Source: G963676655 sp963678305
GTDB taxonomy: Bacteria; Verrucomicrobiota; Lentisphaeria; Victivallales; Victivallaceae
Assembly (NCBI GenBank): GCA_963678305.2
Contig: CAXXVV010000016.1
Location: forward strand, 62,001-126,000
Direction: 5' to 3'
Length of the DNA stretch: 64,000 nucleotides
This document shows positions 52,817 to 61,066 of the stretch, in pieces; the stretch's first letter is position 1, and each line of letters begins with the position of its first letter. The notes beneath the pieces were generated by a model, which ran no database searches, had not been told where the DNA came from, and saw nothing but the letters and a program-made list of their open reading frames with translations. Both the position numbers and the translations under genes were made by a program.

Positions 52817-53578
52817 TTAGAAATCGGTGAAGATGGAATTATTCATTATCTTATCGATCAGGAACGACTTGATATGATTTTCAAGTTCAGGTTGTTCCCA
52901 TTGTTTGATTGTATCGATATCAACCGCGTCAGCAATACCGAAGGCCCCGCTGGCGGTACGGCGCAGAGAGTACAAACAGGCGCCGCATCCGAGTTTTTCT
53001 CCGATATCAGCACACAAAGTTCGAATATATGTCCCTTTGGAGCAGGTTACGGTAAAGTCGGCGTAAGGTGGCTCGAAGCGGGTTATTTCGATTGATTTGA
53101 TATTAATTGCTACAGGGTCACGCTCTACCTCGACGCCTTTGCGGGCCAAGTCGTACAGGCGTTTGCCGTCCTGCTTCTTTGCGGAAACCATCGGAGGAAC
53201 CTGCATTTGTTCGCCAATAAAACCGGAGACGACTTCGCGGAATTGTTCTTCAGTTACTGCGCTGTAATCATTTTCAGCGGTTACTTCGCCATCCATATCC
53301 TGGGAGTCGGTTTGAGTCCCCATCAGAATGGTTGATTCATAGGTTTTGTCTTCACCGCTGAAGCGGCCGCTTAGTTTTGTGAAGCGTCCGAGGACCAGCA
53401 CCAGCAGGCCGGTCGCGGCGGGGTCGAGGGTACCGCAGTGTCCGACTTTCGGAACGTTGAAACGGCCGCGAACACAGTTCACGACATCAAAACTGGTCCA
53501 TTCGGCTGGTTTGTCGATTAACAGGACTCCGCTTTCCTTGAATGGTGGCAGTCGATGTTTTTTAGGGTTAAAGCGCAT
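52817..53578 (-). CDS. truB: tRNA pseudouridine-55 synthase TruB
   Basis: TruB makes pseudouridine 55 in the T loop of tRNAs. The 253-residue product has the signature LLIDKPAEWTSFDVV, the catalytic motif GHCGTLDPAATGLL (Asp52) and YESTILMGTQTDSQDMDGE. SKGTYIRTLCADIGEKLG follows, with GACLYSLRRTASG near the end. The ATG at 53578 is chosen because AGGA lies 8 nt before it; a TTG farther upstream is less likely. It overlaps the end of nrnA by 11 nt. The C-terminal domain is short compared with proteobacterial TruB. Confidence 0.95.
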   Translation of the reverse strand: MRFNPKKHRLPPFKESGVLLIDKPAEWTSFDVVNCVRGRFNVPKVGHCGTLDPAATGLLVLVLGRFTKLSGRFSGEDKTYESTILMGTQTDSQDMDGEVTAENDYSAVTEEQFREVVSGFIGEQMQVPPMVSAKKQDGKRLYDLARKGVEVERDPVAINIKSIEITRFEPPYADFTVTCSKGTYIRTLCADIGEKLGCGACLYSLRRTASGAFGIADAVDIDTIKQWEQPELENHIKSFLIDKIMNNSIFTDF

Positions 53579-54554
53579 TATTGAGTTCCTCTTCAATATG
53601 TTTCAGCAAAACTGTTTCGGCCTCCTCGAGGGTTTTGACCGGGATGACTGCTCCGGCCGCCATCTCGTGTCCGCCGCCGCCGAATGTCCTGGCGATACGC
53701 CCGACTGAGACATCCGGATTTTTGGAGCGCAGCGAACACTTTATGCCATCTGGAACTTCCCGCAGCAGCGCGGCAGCCTGGCTGCAGCTGACGGAGCGAA
53801 CCGAGTCGATCAGTACTTCAGTATTCTTAATTTCAAACTGATGTTTCTCGATGATGGCAGACGGGATCGATATCCAGACAAACCGGCCGTCGAAAGCCGT
53901 TTTCAGGTGTTGACTGACCAGTTCAGCTTCAAACTGTAATTCGTTCAACGGACGGGAGAAATAAGCTGCGTTGACGATTTTCTGTAAGTCCGCCTTTTTC
54001 TCGAGCAGTTCCGCCGCGACCCGCATCATTTTCGGGGAAGTGTTGGCAAACCGGAAACAACCGGAGTCAGTAACGATGCCAAGCAGGATCAACGTCAGGC
54101 ATTCGGTAGACAAGGTCCATTCCGGAAGGAAGCCGGCCAGTTGATAGATCAGTTCGGCGGTCGCTGAGGCGGTGGGATCGACCAGGTTCAGATCGGCGTA
54201 AAGACCATTGTCGGGATGGTGATCGATATTCATGGTCGGGCCGGAATAGTTAAGTTCTTTTACGCCGCAGGCGCGTTCAAAGCTCGGGGTATCCAGCAAG
54301 ATCATGGCGTCAAAGTCCGAAGTTTTTAAGTTAGCGGCTGAAGTTTCTATGCCGGCTACCTTGAAGTCCAGATATTTGTCCGGGATGCCGTCCGGCATGA
54401 GGACCGTGGCTTTTTTATGGTTTTCGGCCAACATCCGGAGCATTGCCAAAGCGGACCCGACGGCATCGCCGTCGGGCAAATGATGTGACACGATCAAAAA
54501 ATTGTTATGATTGAGCAGGAAATTCGCTGCGCGATCAAGCACGCTCTGAGTCAT
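53568..54554 (-). CDS. nrnA: DHH-family nanoRNase/pAp phosphatase NrnA-like
   Basis: The protein (328 residues) has the DHH motifs SHHLPDGDAVGSA, ILLDTPS and MNIDHHPDN. The DHHA1 domain ends in FGGGGHEMAAG, which binds the substrate. NrnA-type enzymes degrade 2-5-nt RNAs and dephosphorylate pAp. Placement between rbfA and truB is the common order in many bacteria. It overlaps rbfA by 20 nt and truB by 11 nt, so the three genes are translationally linked. Cytoplasmic. Confidence 0.92.
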   Translation of the reverse strand: MTQSVLDRAANFLLNHNNFLIVSHHLPDGDAVGSALAMLRMLAENHKKATVLMPDGIPDKYLDFKVAGIETSAANLKTSDFDAMILLDTPSFERACGVKELNYSGPTMNIDHHPDNGLYADLNLVDPTASATAELIYQLAGFLPEWTLSTECLTLILLGIVTDSGCFRFANTSPKMMRVAAELLEKKADLQKIVNAAYFSRPLNELQFEAELVSQHLKTAFDGRFVWISIPSAIIEKHQFEIKNTEVLIDSVRSVSCSQAAALLREVPDGIKCSLRSKNPDVSVGRIARTFGGGGHEMAAGAVIPVKTLEEAETVLLKHIEEELNNAL

Positions 54555-54903
54555 CTTGTTCCAATTCCCGGATTATTTGCAGAACATTATCAGCTGATGC
54601 GATGCGGTCATCGATCTTGAATTCGAGGACCGGAGTATATTTCAGGGTGAGGTGCCTGGATACCTGATGCTGAATTTCTTTACGTTTTTTCAGCAGATTG
54701 GACAGGACTTTGCCCGGAGTGTGTTCGTCTCCGCCGAAGACGCTGATGCAAACAGTGGCATTACGCAAGTTTGGAGTAGTACGTACTTCAAAGACTGAAA
54801 CCAGGACGGAAGGATCTTCCGCCGGATTTTCGCGTTCTATCAAGTCGGCCAGTTCACGTTTCAGGATCTCGTTCACCCGAACAATTCTTGCGGAGGTACT
54901 CAT
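54535..54903 (-). CDS. rbfA: Ribosome-binding factor A
   Basis: The 122-residue product has the single KH-like fold of RbfA, which helps 30S maturation. The N-terminal RIVRVNEILKRELADLIERE, central VCISVFGGD and LTLKYTPVLEFKIDDRI segments are typical. AGGAG lies 8 nt before the ATG. It starts 20 nt after infB and runs into nrnA. Length is normal. Confidence 0.94.
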   Translation of the reverse strand: MSTSARIVRVNEILKRELADLIERENPAEDPSVLVSVFEVRTTPNLRNATVCISVFGGDEHTPGKVLSNLLKKRKEIQHQVSRHLTLKYTPVLEFKIDDRIASADNVLQIIRELEQDDSERA

Positions 54904-54923
54904 TTGTCAAACTCCTGACCGGA

Positions 54924-56948
54924 TCAGTCCAAGGTGGCTTTTTGCAGTTCAATATCGTAGATATCGATCAAGTCACCTTCTTCAAAATCCATAAAGTTAT
55001 CAAGTCGGATACCGCACTCAAGCCCGGCCCTGACTTCTTTCACATCATCCTGGAAACGACGCAGAGAACGGATGTCTCCGTTAAAGATCAGATTGTTGTT
55101 CCGGAATACCCGGGCTTTGAGTCCAACCCTGACTACGCCCTGTTCAACCATACAGCCGCAAACTTTCGGGCCTTTGGTCATGGAAAATATCTGGAGGATC
55201 TTGGCTTTGCCCATTTCTATTTCCCGTTTATCCGGGGCGAGACGGCCGGCCAACGCATCTTTAATATCGGCCAGCAATTCATAAATGATGCTGTACAGGC
55301 GAATTTCGACGCCTTCACGTTTGGCCATTTCATTGACCCCGGCATTTACTCTGACATGGAAGCCGACGATGATAGCTTTTGACGCGGCGGCCAGCATAAC
55401 ATCATTTTCGGTGATGGCGCCGACGCCGTTCATTACAACATCAACGGTTATTTTCTCAGAAGGCAGTTTTTTCAAAGAGTCGATAATTGCTTCAGCGGAG
55501 CCGCGAACATCAGATTTAATGATGATCTTCAGGTCATTGCGGTCGGCTGAATTGAGTTTACTGAACAATGCGTCAACGTCCGCATCATCCCCACTGATTG
55601 CCATAGTATTTGCAGTCGCAGACTCACGATTATCTTCGTTAAATTCATCGGCAGTATTTCTGGCGTCACGTTCATTTTTACAGGTTGTCAACTTGTCTCC
55701 GGCACTTGGAACGCCTTTGAGTCCGACCAGTTTTACCGGAGTTGATGGACCAGCTGATTTTACGCGGTCGCCATGCTCATTTATCATGGTTTTTACGCGC
55801 CCGTACTGACCACCACAAACCACAACGTCGCCAACTTTCAGGGTTCCTCTCTGAACCAGGATATTAGCAGTCGGGCCAAGACCCTGTTCCAACTGGGCTT
55901 CCAGGACGAGGGCTTTGACTTTACCGGTCGGGTCAGCTTTTAAATCAAGCATTTCCGACTCAAGCAGGACACGTTCGCAAAGGTCATCCATTCCTTCTCC
56001 GGTTAGAGCAGAAACTCTAACTGTACCGACATCTCCGCCCCAGTCTTCACTCATCAGGTCGTTTTGCTGCATGTGAAGCAGAACCTTGTCCGGATTTGCT
56101 TCCGGCAAGTCAATTTTGTTGATCGCAACAATGATCGGAACACCGGCAGCCCTGGCATGATTCATTGCTTCAATTGTTTGAGGCATAAAACCGTCATTGG
56201 CCGCAACCACCAGAATGGCGATATCGGTTACATCGGCACCGCGGGCGCGCATTTGGGTAAACGCTTCATGTCCGGGGGTGTCGATCATTGTGATATGTTT
56301 ACCATGGAAATCCAGGGTGGACGCCCCGATATGCTGGGTAATTTTACCGGCTTCTCCCGCGCAGACATTGGAATTGCGCATGTAGTCCTGCAAAGATGTT
56401 TTGCCGTGGTCGACATGGCCGAGGAATGTTACAACTGGCGGACGCGGTTTGAGATTATCAGGATTATCTTTTTCTTCTTCCTCAACAACTTCAGGCTTGC
56501 TGTGTCCGCCTTTTTCCCGATGGCTAACCTCCAGCGAAAATCCATATTTTTCACAAAGTTTGGAGGCGACTTCCTCGGAAACTGTTTGATTTATGGACGC
56601 CAGAACGCCGAATGACATCAGTTCGGTAATCACTTCATTGGCTTTTTTATTCAGGCTTTCCGCCAGACTTTTCACGATAACCGGCGGTTTCAGGTGAATA
56701 ACTTTATCGTCGGAGGATTTTTGAGGCTCGGATTTTGCATTCTGTTTATGTTTCGGCTTCTCTTTAACAGGGGTTTCCTTCTTGCCGAAGACATCATCCA
56801 TGTGCTCATATACCAATTCAAGCATATCCGCAGGAACCGGGCTGGAAGCGCCGGCCACCTCAATGCCCTCGGCGATCAACTCTTCCATGACGGCTTTCGG
56901 GGAAACCCCGTATTTTTCCGCCAGATGTTTTACTTTAACTTTTTTCAC
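54924..56948 (-). CDS. infB: Translation initiation factor IF-2
   Basis: The 674-residue product has two IF2-N-type helical subdomains (KYGVSPKAVMEEL at the start, KANEVITELMSFGV near 100). A charged linker leads to the GTPase domain with G1 GHVDHGKTSL near 177, G3 DTPGHEAF and G4 NKID, and then domains II-IV up to the C-terminal fMet-tRNA-binding domain. It is short because the N-terminal linker region is reduced. The GTG at 56948 has GGAAGGA 6 nt before it. It starts 25 nt after nusA in the same operon. Confidence 0.97.
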   Translation of the reverse strand: MKKVKVKHLAEKYGVSPKAVMEELIAEGIEVAGASSPVPADMLELVYEHMDDVFGKKETPVKEKPKHKQNAKSEPQKSSDDKVIHLKPPVIVKSLAESLNKKANEVITELMSFGVLASINQTVSEEVASKLCEKYGFSLEVSHREKGGHSKPEVVEEEEKDNPDNLKPRPPVVTFLGHVDHGKTSLQDYMRNSNVCAGEAGKITQHIGASTLDFHGKHITMIDTPGHEAFTQMRARGADVTDIAILVVAANDGFMPQTIEAMNHARAAGVPIIVAINKIDLPEANPDKVLLHMQQNDLMSEDWGGDVGTVRVSALTGEGMDDLCERVLLESEMLDLKADPTGKVKALVLEAQLEQGLGPTANILVQRGTLKVGDVVVCGGQYGRVKTMINEHGDRVKSAGPSTPVKLVGLKGVPSAGDKLTTCKNERDARNTADEFNEDNRESATANTMAISGDDADVDALFSKLNSADRNDLKIIIKSDVRGSAEAIIDSLKKLPSEKITVDVVMNGVGAITENDVMLAAASKAIIVGFHVRVNAGVNEMAKREGVEIRLYSIIYELLADIKDALAGRLAPDKREIEMGKAKILQIFSMTKGPKVCGCMVEQGVVRVGLKARVFRNNNLIFNGDIRSLRRFQDDVKEVRAGLECGIRLDNFMDFEEGDLIDIYDIELQKATLD

Positions 56949-56973
56949 GCCGGGTCCTTCCGTAATTTTTCGA

Positions 56974-58206
56974 TTATTTCAATGCACCAATAACGGCATC
57001 GCGGTCTTCAGCAGACAGACCGTCGATTTCTGACAATGCGCCCGGACCCGCTTCGCGGAGGCCGTCGATTGACAGAAAACCGTTGTTGACCAGCGTCATT
57101 GCGATTTCATTACTGACGCCGAGATGTTCAGACAAACTTGCCGCCGCCCGCTCTTTTTGATCCTGGAGCGAGTTGTGGTGTTCTTCTTCTTCAATAAAAA
57201 TCTTAAAGCTCTTGCCGAGAAGCTTGGCTGAGAGACGCACATTCTGGCCTTTTTTACCAAAAGCAAGACGGGACTGGTCGGGCGCCACATAGACATTGAC
57301 CGTACCGGTTTCCCTATTAAAGTCAATCCGCTTGGCTTTGGCCGGAGACAGTGCGTTCATTGCAAAATCTTCGATCTTTTCGGCATAAGGAATGATGTCT
57401 ACTTTTTCGCCACTGAGTTCATTTGTCACATTGCGCACCCGCATTCCGCGCATACCGACACAGGCTCCGACAGGATCGACGCGCGGATCATTACTTTTAA
57501 CCGCGATCTTGGTCCGGTTTCCAGCTTCGCGCGCCACACCTATGATCTTAACCGTGCCGTCATGGATTTCTGTCACTTCACGTTCAAACAGACGAACCAC
57601 AAATTGCGGAGTTGAACGGGATACGATCAGACTTGGGCCGGAACTGGTAATGTCAACGTTCACCAGCAACGCATTAATGCGGTCGCCTGGAACATATTGT
57701 TCACCGCGCACTTTATCATTTGAACGCATGATACCCTCGGCTTTACCAAAATCGATAATCATGTTTCCGCTTTCAAAACGCCTGACCACACCGTTGATGA
57801 TCCGTCCGACTTTATCTATATATTCATCACGGACGATTTCTTTTTCCGCCATGCGCAGACGATGCATGATTGCCTGTTTAGCGGTTTGAGCCGCGATTCT
57901 GCCGAATGCTTCCGGCGGAACGGTCCAGTCGATGATATCACCGATTTTCGCGTCAGGATGAGTTTGTTGTGCTTCTTCCAATTTGATTTGATTGTTGTTC
58001 GGGAATACTTCGACTACTTCGAGTTTGGCCGTTGCGGTTATTTCTCCGGTACCGGAATCAACCTTGACGGTCAAATCCTCTGCCGGGTGGATACCTTTGC
58101 GAGCAGCGGAGACCAAAGCTTTTTCAACCGCTTCAATCAGGACATCACGGCTTATTCCGCGCTCCTGCTCAATATAGTCCAGTACAGCTAACAGTTCATT
58201 GTTCAT
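56974..58206 (-). CDS. nusA: Transcription termination/antitermination factor NusA
   Basis: The 410-residue product has the NusA N-terminal domain (MNNELLAVLDYIEQERGISR), an S1 domain with IINGVVRRFESGNMIIDFG, and two KH domains (DPVGACVGMRGMRVRNV; LAFGKKGQNVRLSAKL). The ATG at 58206 gives the typical NusA start; a GTG at 58212 closer to GAGG is also possible. The C-terminus carries a helix-hairpin-helix-like repeat ending in VIGALK instead of the acidic repeats of enterobacteria. It leads the operon nusA-infB-rbfA-nrnA-truB-unknown. The usual rimP gene is not present upstream. Confidence 0.95.
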   Translation of the reverse strand: MNNELLAVLDYIEQERGISRDVLIEAVEKALVSAARKGIHPAEDLTVKVDSGTGEITATAKLEVVEVFPNNNQIKLEEAQQTHPDAKIGDIIDWTVPPEAFGRIAAQTAKQAIMHRLRMAEKEIVRDEYIDKVGRIINGVVRRFESGNMIIDFGKAEGIMRSNDKVRGEQYVPGDRINALLVNVDITSSGPSLIVSRSTPQFVVRLFEREVTEIHDGTVKIIGVAREAGNRTKIAVKSNDPRVDPVGACVGMRGMRVRNVTNELSGEKVDIIPYAEKIEDFAMNALSPAKAKRIDFNRETGTVNVYVAPDQSRLAFGKKGQNVRLSAKLLGKSFKIFIEEEEHHNSLQDQKERAAASLSEHLGVSNEIAMTLVNNGFLSIDGLREAGPGALSEIDGLSAEDRDAVIGALK

Positions 58207-58252
58207 ATCCACATAACCTCTTGCTTCTTCAATAACATTCTTTTATAAAGCG

Positions 58253-58279
58253 AAAAAAAAACGGGCCGAAAAGCACCCG
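58253..58279 (-). terminator. Terminator-like hairpin in the nusA leader (candidate attenuator)
   Basis: On the minus strand CGGGT-gcttttcg-GCCCG forms a 5-bp GC-rich stem directly followed by nine Ts, 47 nt before the nusA ATG and downstream of a promoter-like pair. Its position inside the leader suggests attenuation of the operon, possibly by NusA itself. Confidence 0.5.
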
Positions 58280-58323
58280 CTGAACCAGAAAATTTTATTC
58301 GCTTTTCTTGTCGCTACATAATT

Positions 58324-58351
58324 AATATATATACCTTTTGCAAAGTATCAA
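58324..58351 (-). promoter_or_regulatory. Sigma70-like promoter of the nusA operon
   Basis: Minus strand TTGATA (58351-58346), 16-nt spacer, TATATT (58329-58324), giving a leader of about 110 nt that contains the terminator-like hairpin. Confidence 0.5.
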
Positions 58352-58399
58352 ATTTTTTTTACTTTTTTTAGCTTTAAATATTTTTGAACTTAATTTTAA

Positions 58400-58510
58400 G
58401 ACCGTGTAGTCGCAAGTTCCGAGGCTCCCCCTGGCATTCCCGCCAAACGGACGTAAAGAGAGCTGCATCATTCTTGTCTAAAGGTTGGTCCGCAGGTATC
58501 TGATTTAATC
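58400..58510. other. GC-richer island in the nusA / GntR-SBP gap, possible structured RNA
   Basis: Within the very AT-rich 544-nt gap this segment is clearly richer in GC. It can form TGGC-attccc-GCCA and a longer CGGAC...GTCCG pairing. There is no open frame, tRNA T-loop or recognised SRP/RNase P/tmRNA signature. An unidentified small RNA is possible; low certainty. Confidence 0.25.
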
Positions 58511-58608
58511 AGTCTGAAAAACTGTGAATGTTTATTTTTTATTGTAATAATTAATTTTTATAATTCAAGTTAAGTTTTTTGTTGGTAATTGTTTATAATT
58601 TATTTGCA

Positions 58609-58629
58609 GTCAAACGTTATGTTTATTTG
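58609..58629 (-). repeat. Interspersed intergenic motif, diverged copy
   Basis: GTCAAACGTTATGTTTATTT matches the reverse complement of the motif at 34355 and 38866 over its first nine bases and loosely beyond. It lies 48 nt before the -35 box of the next promoter. Confidence 0.4.
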
Positions 58630-58676
58630 TATAATTGGTTTATTCAAAAAAATTGTAAGTTTCATCGATAACTCTG

Positions 58677-58705
58677 TTGACAAATTATAGGTTGCCATGT
58701 ATTAT
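58677..58705 (+). promoter_or_regulatory. Sigma70 promoter of the GntR-SBP cassette
   Basis: TTGACA (58677-58682), 17-nt spacer, TATTAT (58700-58705), 52 nt before the start codon. Confidence 0.65.
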
Positions 58706-58732
58706 TAGTGCATGAAAGGTGTATTATTAGTG
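58698..58732. promoter_or_regulatory. Two identical TGTATTATTAGTG direct repeats, 22 bp apart
   Basis: The 13-bp unit occurs at 58698-58710 (covering the -10 box) and 58720-58732 (early leader). Two-turn spacing over a promoter is a good candidate for autoregulation by the GntR-SBP fusion protein encoded 25 nt downstream. Confidence 0.55.
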
Positions 58733-58756
58733 TAGTTTTAAGGATGTGGCGTAATA

Positions 58757-60265
58757 ATGAATACAAGCGAATTGATTGATCGCAAGCCGAAAGATGTTTT
58801 TATCGCTGATTTTTTTCGTGAGCAGATTATGGCGGGAAAGTTGCGTAAAGGCGACAAATTGTTGTCCGATGAAAAGATAGCGAGAAAATATAAGCTTAAT
58901 AAAAGAACCGTCGCGTCCGGATTGAATTCCCTGGTTGAGGAGGGATTGCTGGCCCGGGCTCCGCGTCGCGGGACAATTGTCATTCGCGATTTTGTTAATC
59001 GTAACGAGACATTAGCGAAACAGGTCGAAGCGGATAGATTAAAGAAAAAAGAGACCAGGGGGACGTCGCCTTTCGGAATGGATCATCTGTTTTTCATTGC
59101 TGAAACAAAGACTTTGAATTTCATGTTATTTGAGGATCTGCCTCGGCAGCGGAAGGTGTGGGAAACGCTGATTCAGGAGTTCAATGCAAAATCAAAAGGA
59201 CGCAAGGTTGAGCCTTGTTTTGTTGCTTTAAACAATTTTCAAGAGGAGCGTAAAACTCTCAACAGAGAACTTGAGTCCAAGGGGCAAACTGTTGATATTG
59301 TCCAGAGCGTATTGTTCAATACTGAATTGTCCGAACTCAGAGATTTGCCGGACGATTTATTGGAGTATACTAGCGGTGACGATGGCATGAGCGCTAATGT
59401 TTTGCCTGATTTTAAAAAATATTTGAAGAAAATTGTGCCGGTATACACATCAGTGCCGGTATGTGTTTGGAACCAGGAAATGGCCGATGCCGTTGGTTTG
59501 GGCTCAATTAAACAGGATATACTTGACGGAAATCTGCTCAATGTTTTGTGTTCGTCCGTTGCCATGTTTCCCAAAAAGGTCGATAAAACAGGGCCGCATA
59601 TGAGCAACTTGCTGCGGCATTATGGTTTGCCAACTGATATTGATGCGGTCGATCAAGAGTATTTTACGGGTTTCTTCGATAAATTATTTTCAGCTTTGTC
59701 TCTTGCCGATCAAAAAAATTATCCCAAAGTTTTTATTGAAAAGCCCGGTTATGATTCATTCGCGCATTTCAGCCGGAAAAAACATTTTCTGCTGGAAACG
59801 TTGTCGGCTCCGCAGCATTATCCGGACCCGGAGTATATTGAGTTTGAAATGATGGCTTCAATATATCCTCCAGAAATGGACCTGCACATGGAGTTGAGCT
59901 CTCTGGGGATCGCGAAAACTTCGCATGAACCGGAATTTGCCGCTGATTTCATAAGTTTCGTCACCTCGCATGAAGCCCAGCTTTTTATGCATAATGGAAT
60001 GAATGCGATGCCTTTTCGAAAAAGTGCTATAAACGCTTTGCCTGAGATTAATCCATTAGTTACTCAGGCTGAAATAGAACTCATACATGATAAAATCAAA
60101 TTTGCGTTCTATATCTGGCAGAGATATTTCAATGTTACTTTTATCAATGCTAAAATGGCTGGAATATTTGAGAAAATTGTTGATGGTGAAATTACTTCCA
60201 GCCAGGAAGCGGCAGATGTTTCATATAAGTTTTTTCAAGAATCATTAATTAACATGAAAGGTTGA
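58757..60265 (+). CDS. GntR DNA-binding domain fused to ABC-type solute-binding-protein domain
   Basis: The protein is 502 residues long. Residues about 12-78 are a GntR winged helix (GKLRKGDKLLSDEKIARKYK, then RTVASGLNSLVEEGLLARAP). After a charged linker, residues about 95-500 resemble family-1 extracellular solute-binding proteins. The pattern is VWETLIQEFNAKSKGRKVE near the start, a hinge region, and near the end FAADFISFVTSHEAQLFM followed by NAMPFRKSAINALPEINP. No signal peptide is present, so a binding protein normally found outside the cell serves here as an intracellular sugar sensor. It heads a cassette with a pseudopilin and a giant secreted protein. The promoter carries direct repeats that may be its own sites. 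Confidence 0.8.
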   Translation: MNTSELIDRKPKDVFIADFFREQIMAGKLRKGDKLLSDEKIARKYKLNKRTVASGLNSLVEEGLLARAPRRGTIVIRDFVNRNETLAKQVEADRLKKKETRGTSPFGMDHLFFIAETKTLNFMLFEDLPRQRKVWETLIQEFNAKSKGRKVEPCFVALNNFQEERKTLNRELESKGQTVDIVQSVLFNTELSELRDLPDDLLEYTSGDDGMSANVLPDFKKYLKKIVPVYTSVPVCVWNQEMADAVGLGSIKQDILDGNLLNVLCSSVAMFPKKVDKTGPHMSNLLRHYGLPTDIDAVDQEYFTGFFDKLFSALSLADQKNYPKVFIEKPGYDSFAHFSRKKHFLLETLSAPQHYPDPEYIEFEMMASIYPPEMDLHMELSSLGIAKTSHEPEFAADFISFVTSHEAQLFMHNGMNAMPFRKSAINALPEINPLVTQAEIELIHDKIKFAFYIWQRYFNVTFINAKMAGIFEKIVDGEITSSQEAADVSYKFFQESLINMKG

Positions 60266-60363
60266 TGATTATCTGATATTTTGGTTATTGTTGTTTAACA
60301 GTATGCATTTAAACGTAGGAAACGTCGAATTGCTGTGAATTAATTTAAAAAAAGGAAAGAAAG

Positions 60364-61044
60364 ATGAAAAAAATCGCCCGTAATTTCACTCTAATCGAAT
60401 TGTTGGTAGTTATTGCTATCATTGCTATTCTTGCAAGTATGCTGCTTCCAGCCTTAGGCAAGGCGAGGGATAAGGCACGAGCAATCACTTGTACCAATAA
60501 CCTGAAACAAATGGGAACCTGGGCCGCCTTTTATGCCGATGACTTTGACGGCTATTTCTGGGCTCAATCGGTAATGCGCATGGATAATTATGCATATAAT
60601 AGATGGAATTATTACCACGGTTCAATTCGGAATATGTATGCTCCGGGAGCGGATGTAGCAAAATGGCGGCGTACCGGCGGATATGTAAATATGTGCCCGT
60701 CTCACAGCAAAGAAAAGATTGACGCCAATTACAATAAATGCCACTACAGCTACGGTATAAATTACTCTCTGTGCAGCCTTACGGTTGGCGCGACGACCGG
60801 TATTGGCGCTTATAAACACGTGAAAGTGAAAAACATAAGTTCCATTTTTTTTATTACAGACCTCACTAATACAGGGAATTATTATGGATACAACTTTTCA
60901 TCTTTTTCCCGGGCCGGTTTCATTCATGGCGACTCAACAGGAGAAGGCCTCGACGGTCGAATGAATACTTTGATGGGAGATGGCCATGTGGAATCGCGCA
61001 TGCGCAATTCCGTATCGAACGAAGATTACGCTGTTCAAAAATAA
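60364..61044 (+). CDS. Pseudopilin-like protein
   Basis: The 226-residue product reads NFTLIELLVVIAIIAILAS after a 7-residue leader, with Asn at -1 and Glu at +5. The tail keeps NTLMGDGHVE but the upstream His is farther away than nine residues, so H-x9-DG is stretched. AGGAAAG precedes the ATG. It follows the GntR-SBP gene by 98 nt and precedes the giant gene by 22 nt, the tightest link between pseudopilin and effector in the window. Confidence 0.85.
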   Translation: MKKIARNFTLIELLVVIAIIAILASMLLPALGKARDKARAITCTNNLKQMGTWAAFYADDFDGYFWAQSVMRMDNYAYNRWNYYHGSIRNMYAPGADVAKWRRTGGYVNMCPSHSKEKIDANYNKCHYSYGINYSLCSLTVGATTGIGAYKHVKVKNISSIFFITDLTNTGNYYGYNFSSFSRAGFIHGDSTGEGLDGRMNTLMGDGHVESRMRNSVSNEDYAVQK

Positions 61045-61066
61045 ATTCAGGATATTACTACTAATA

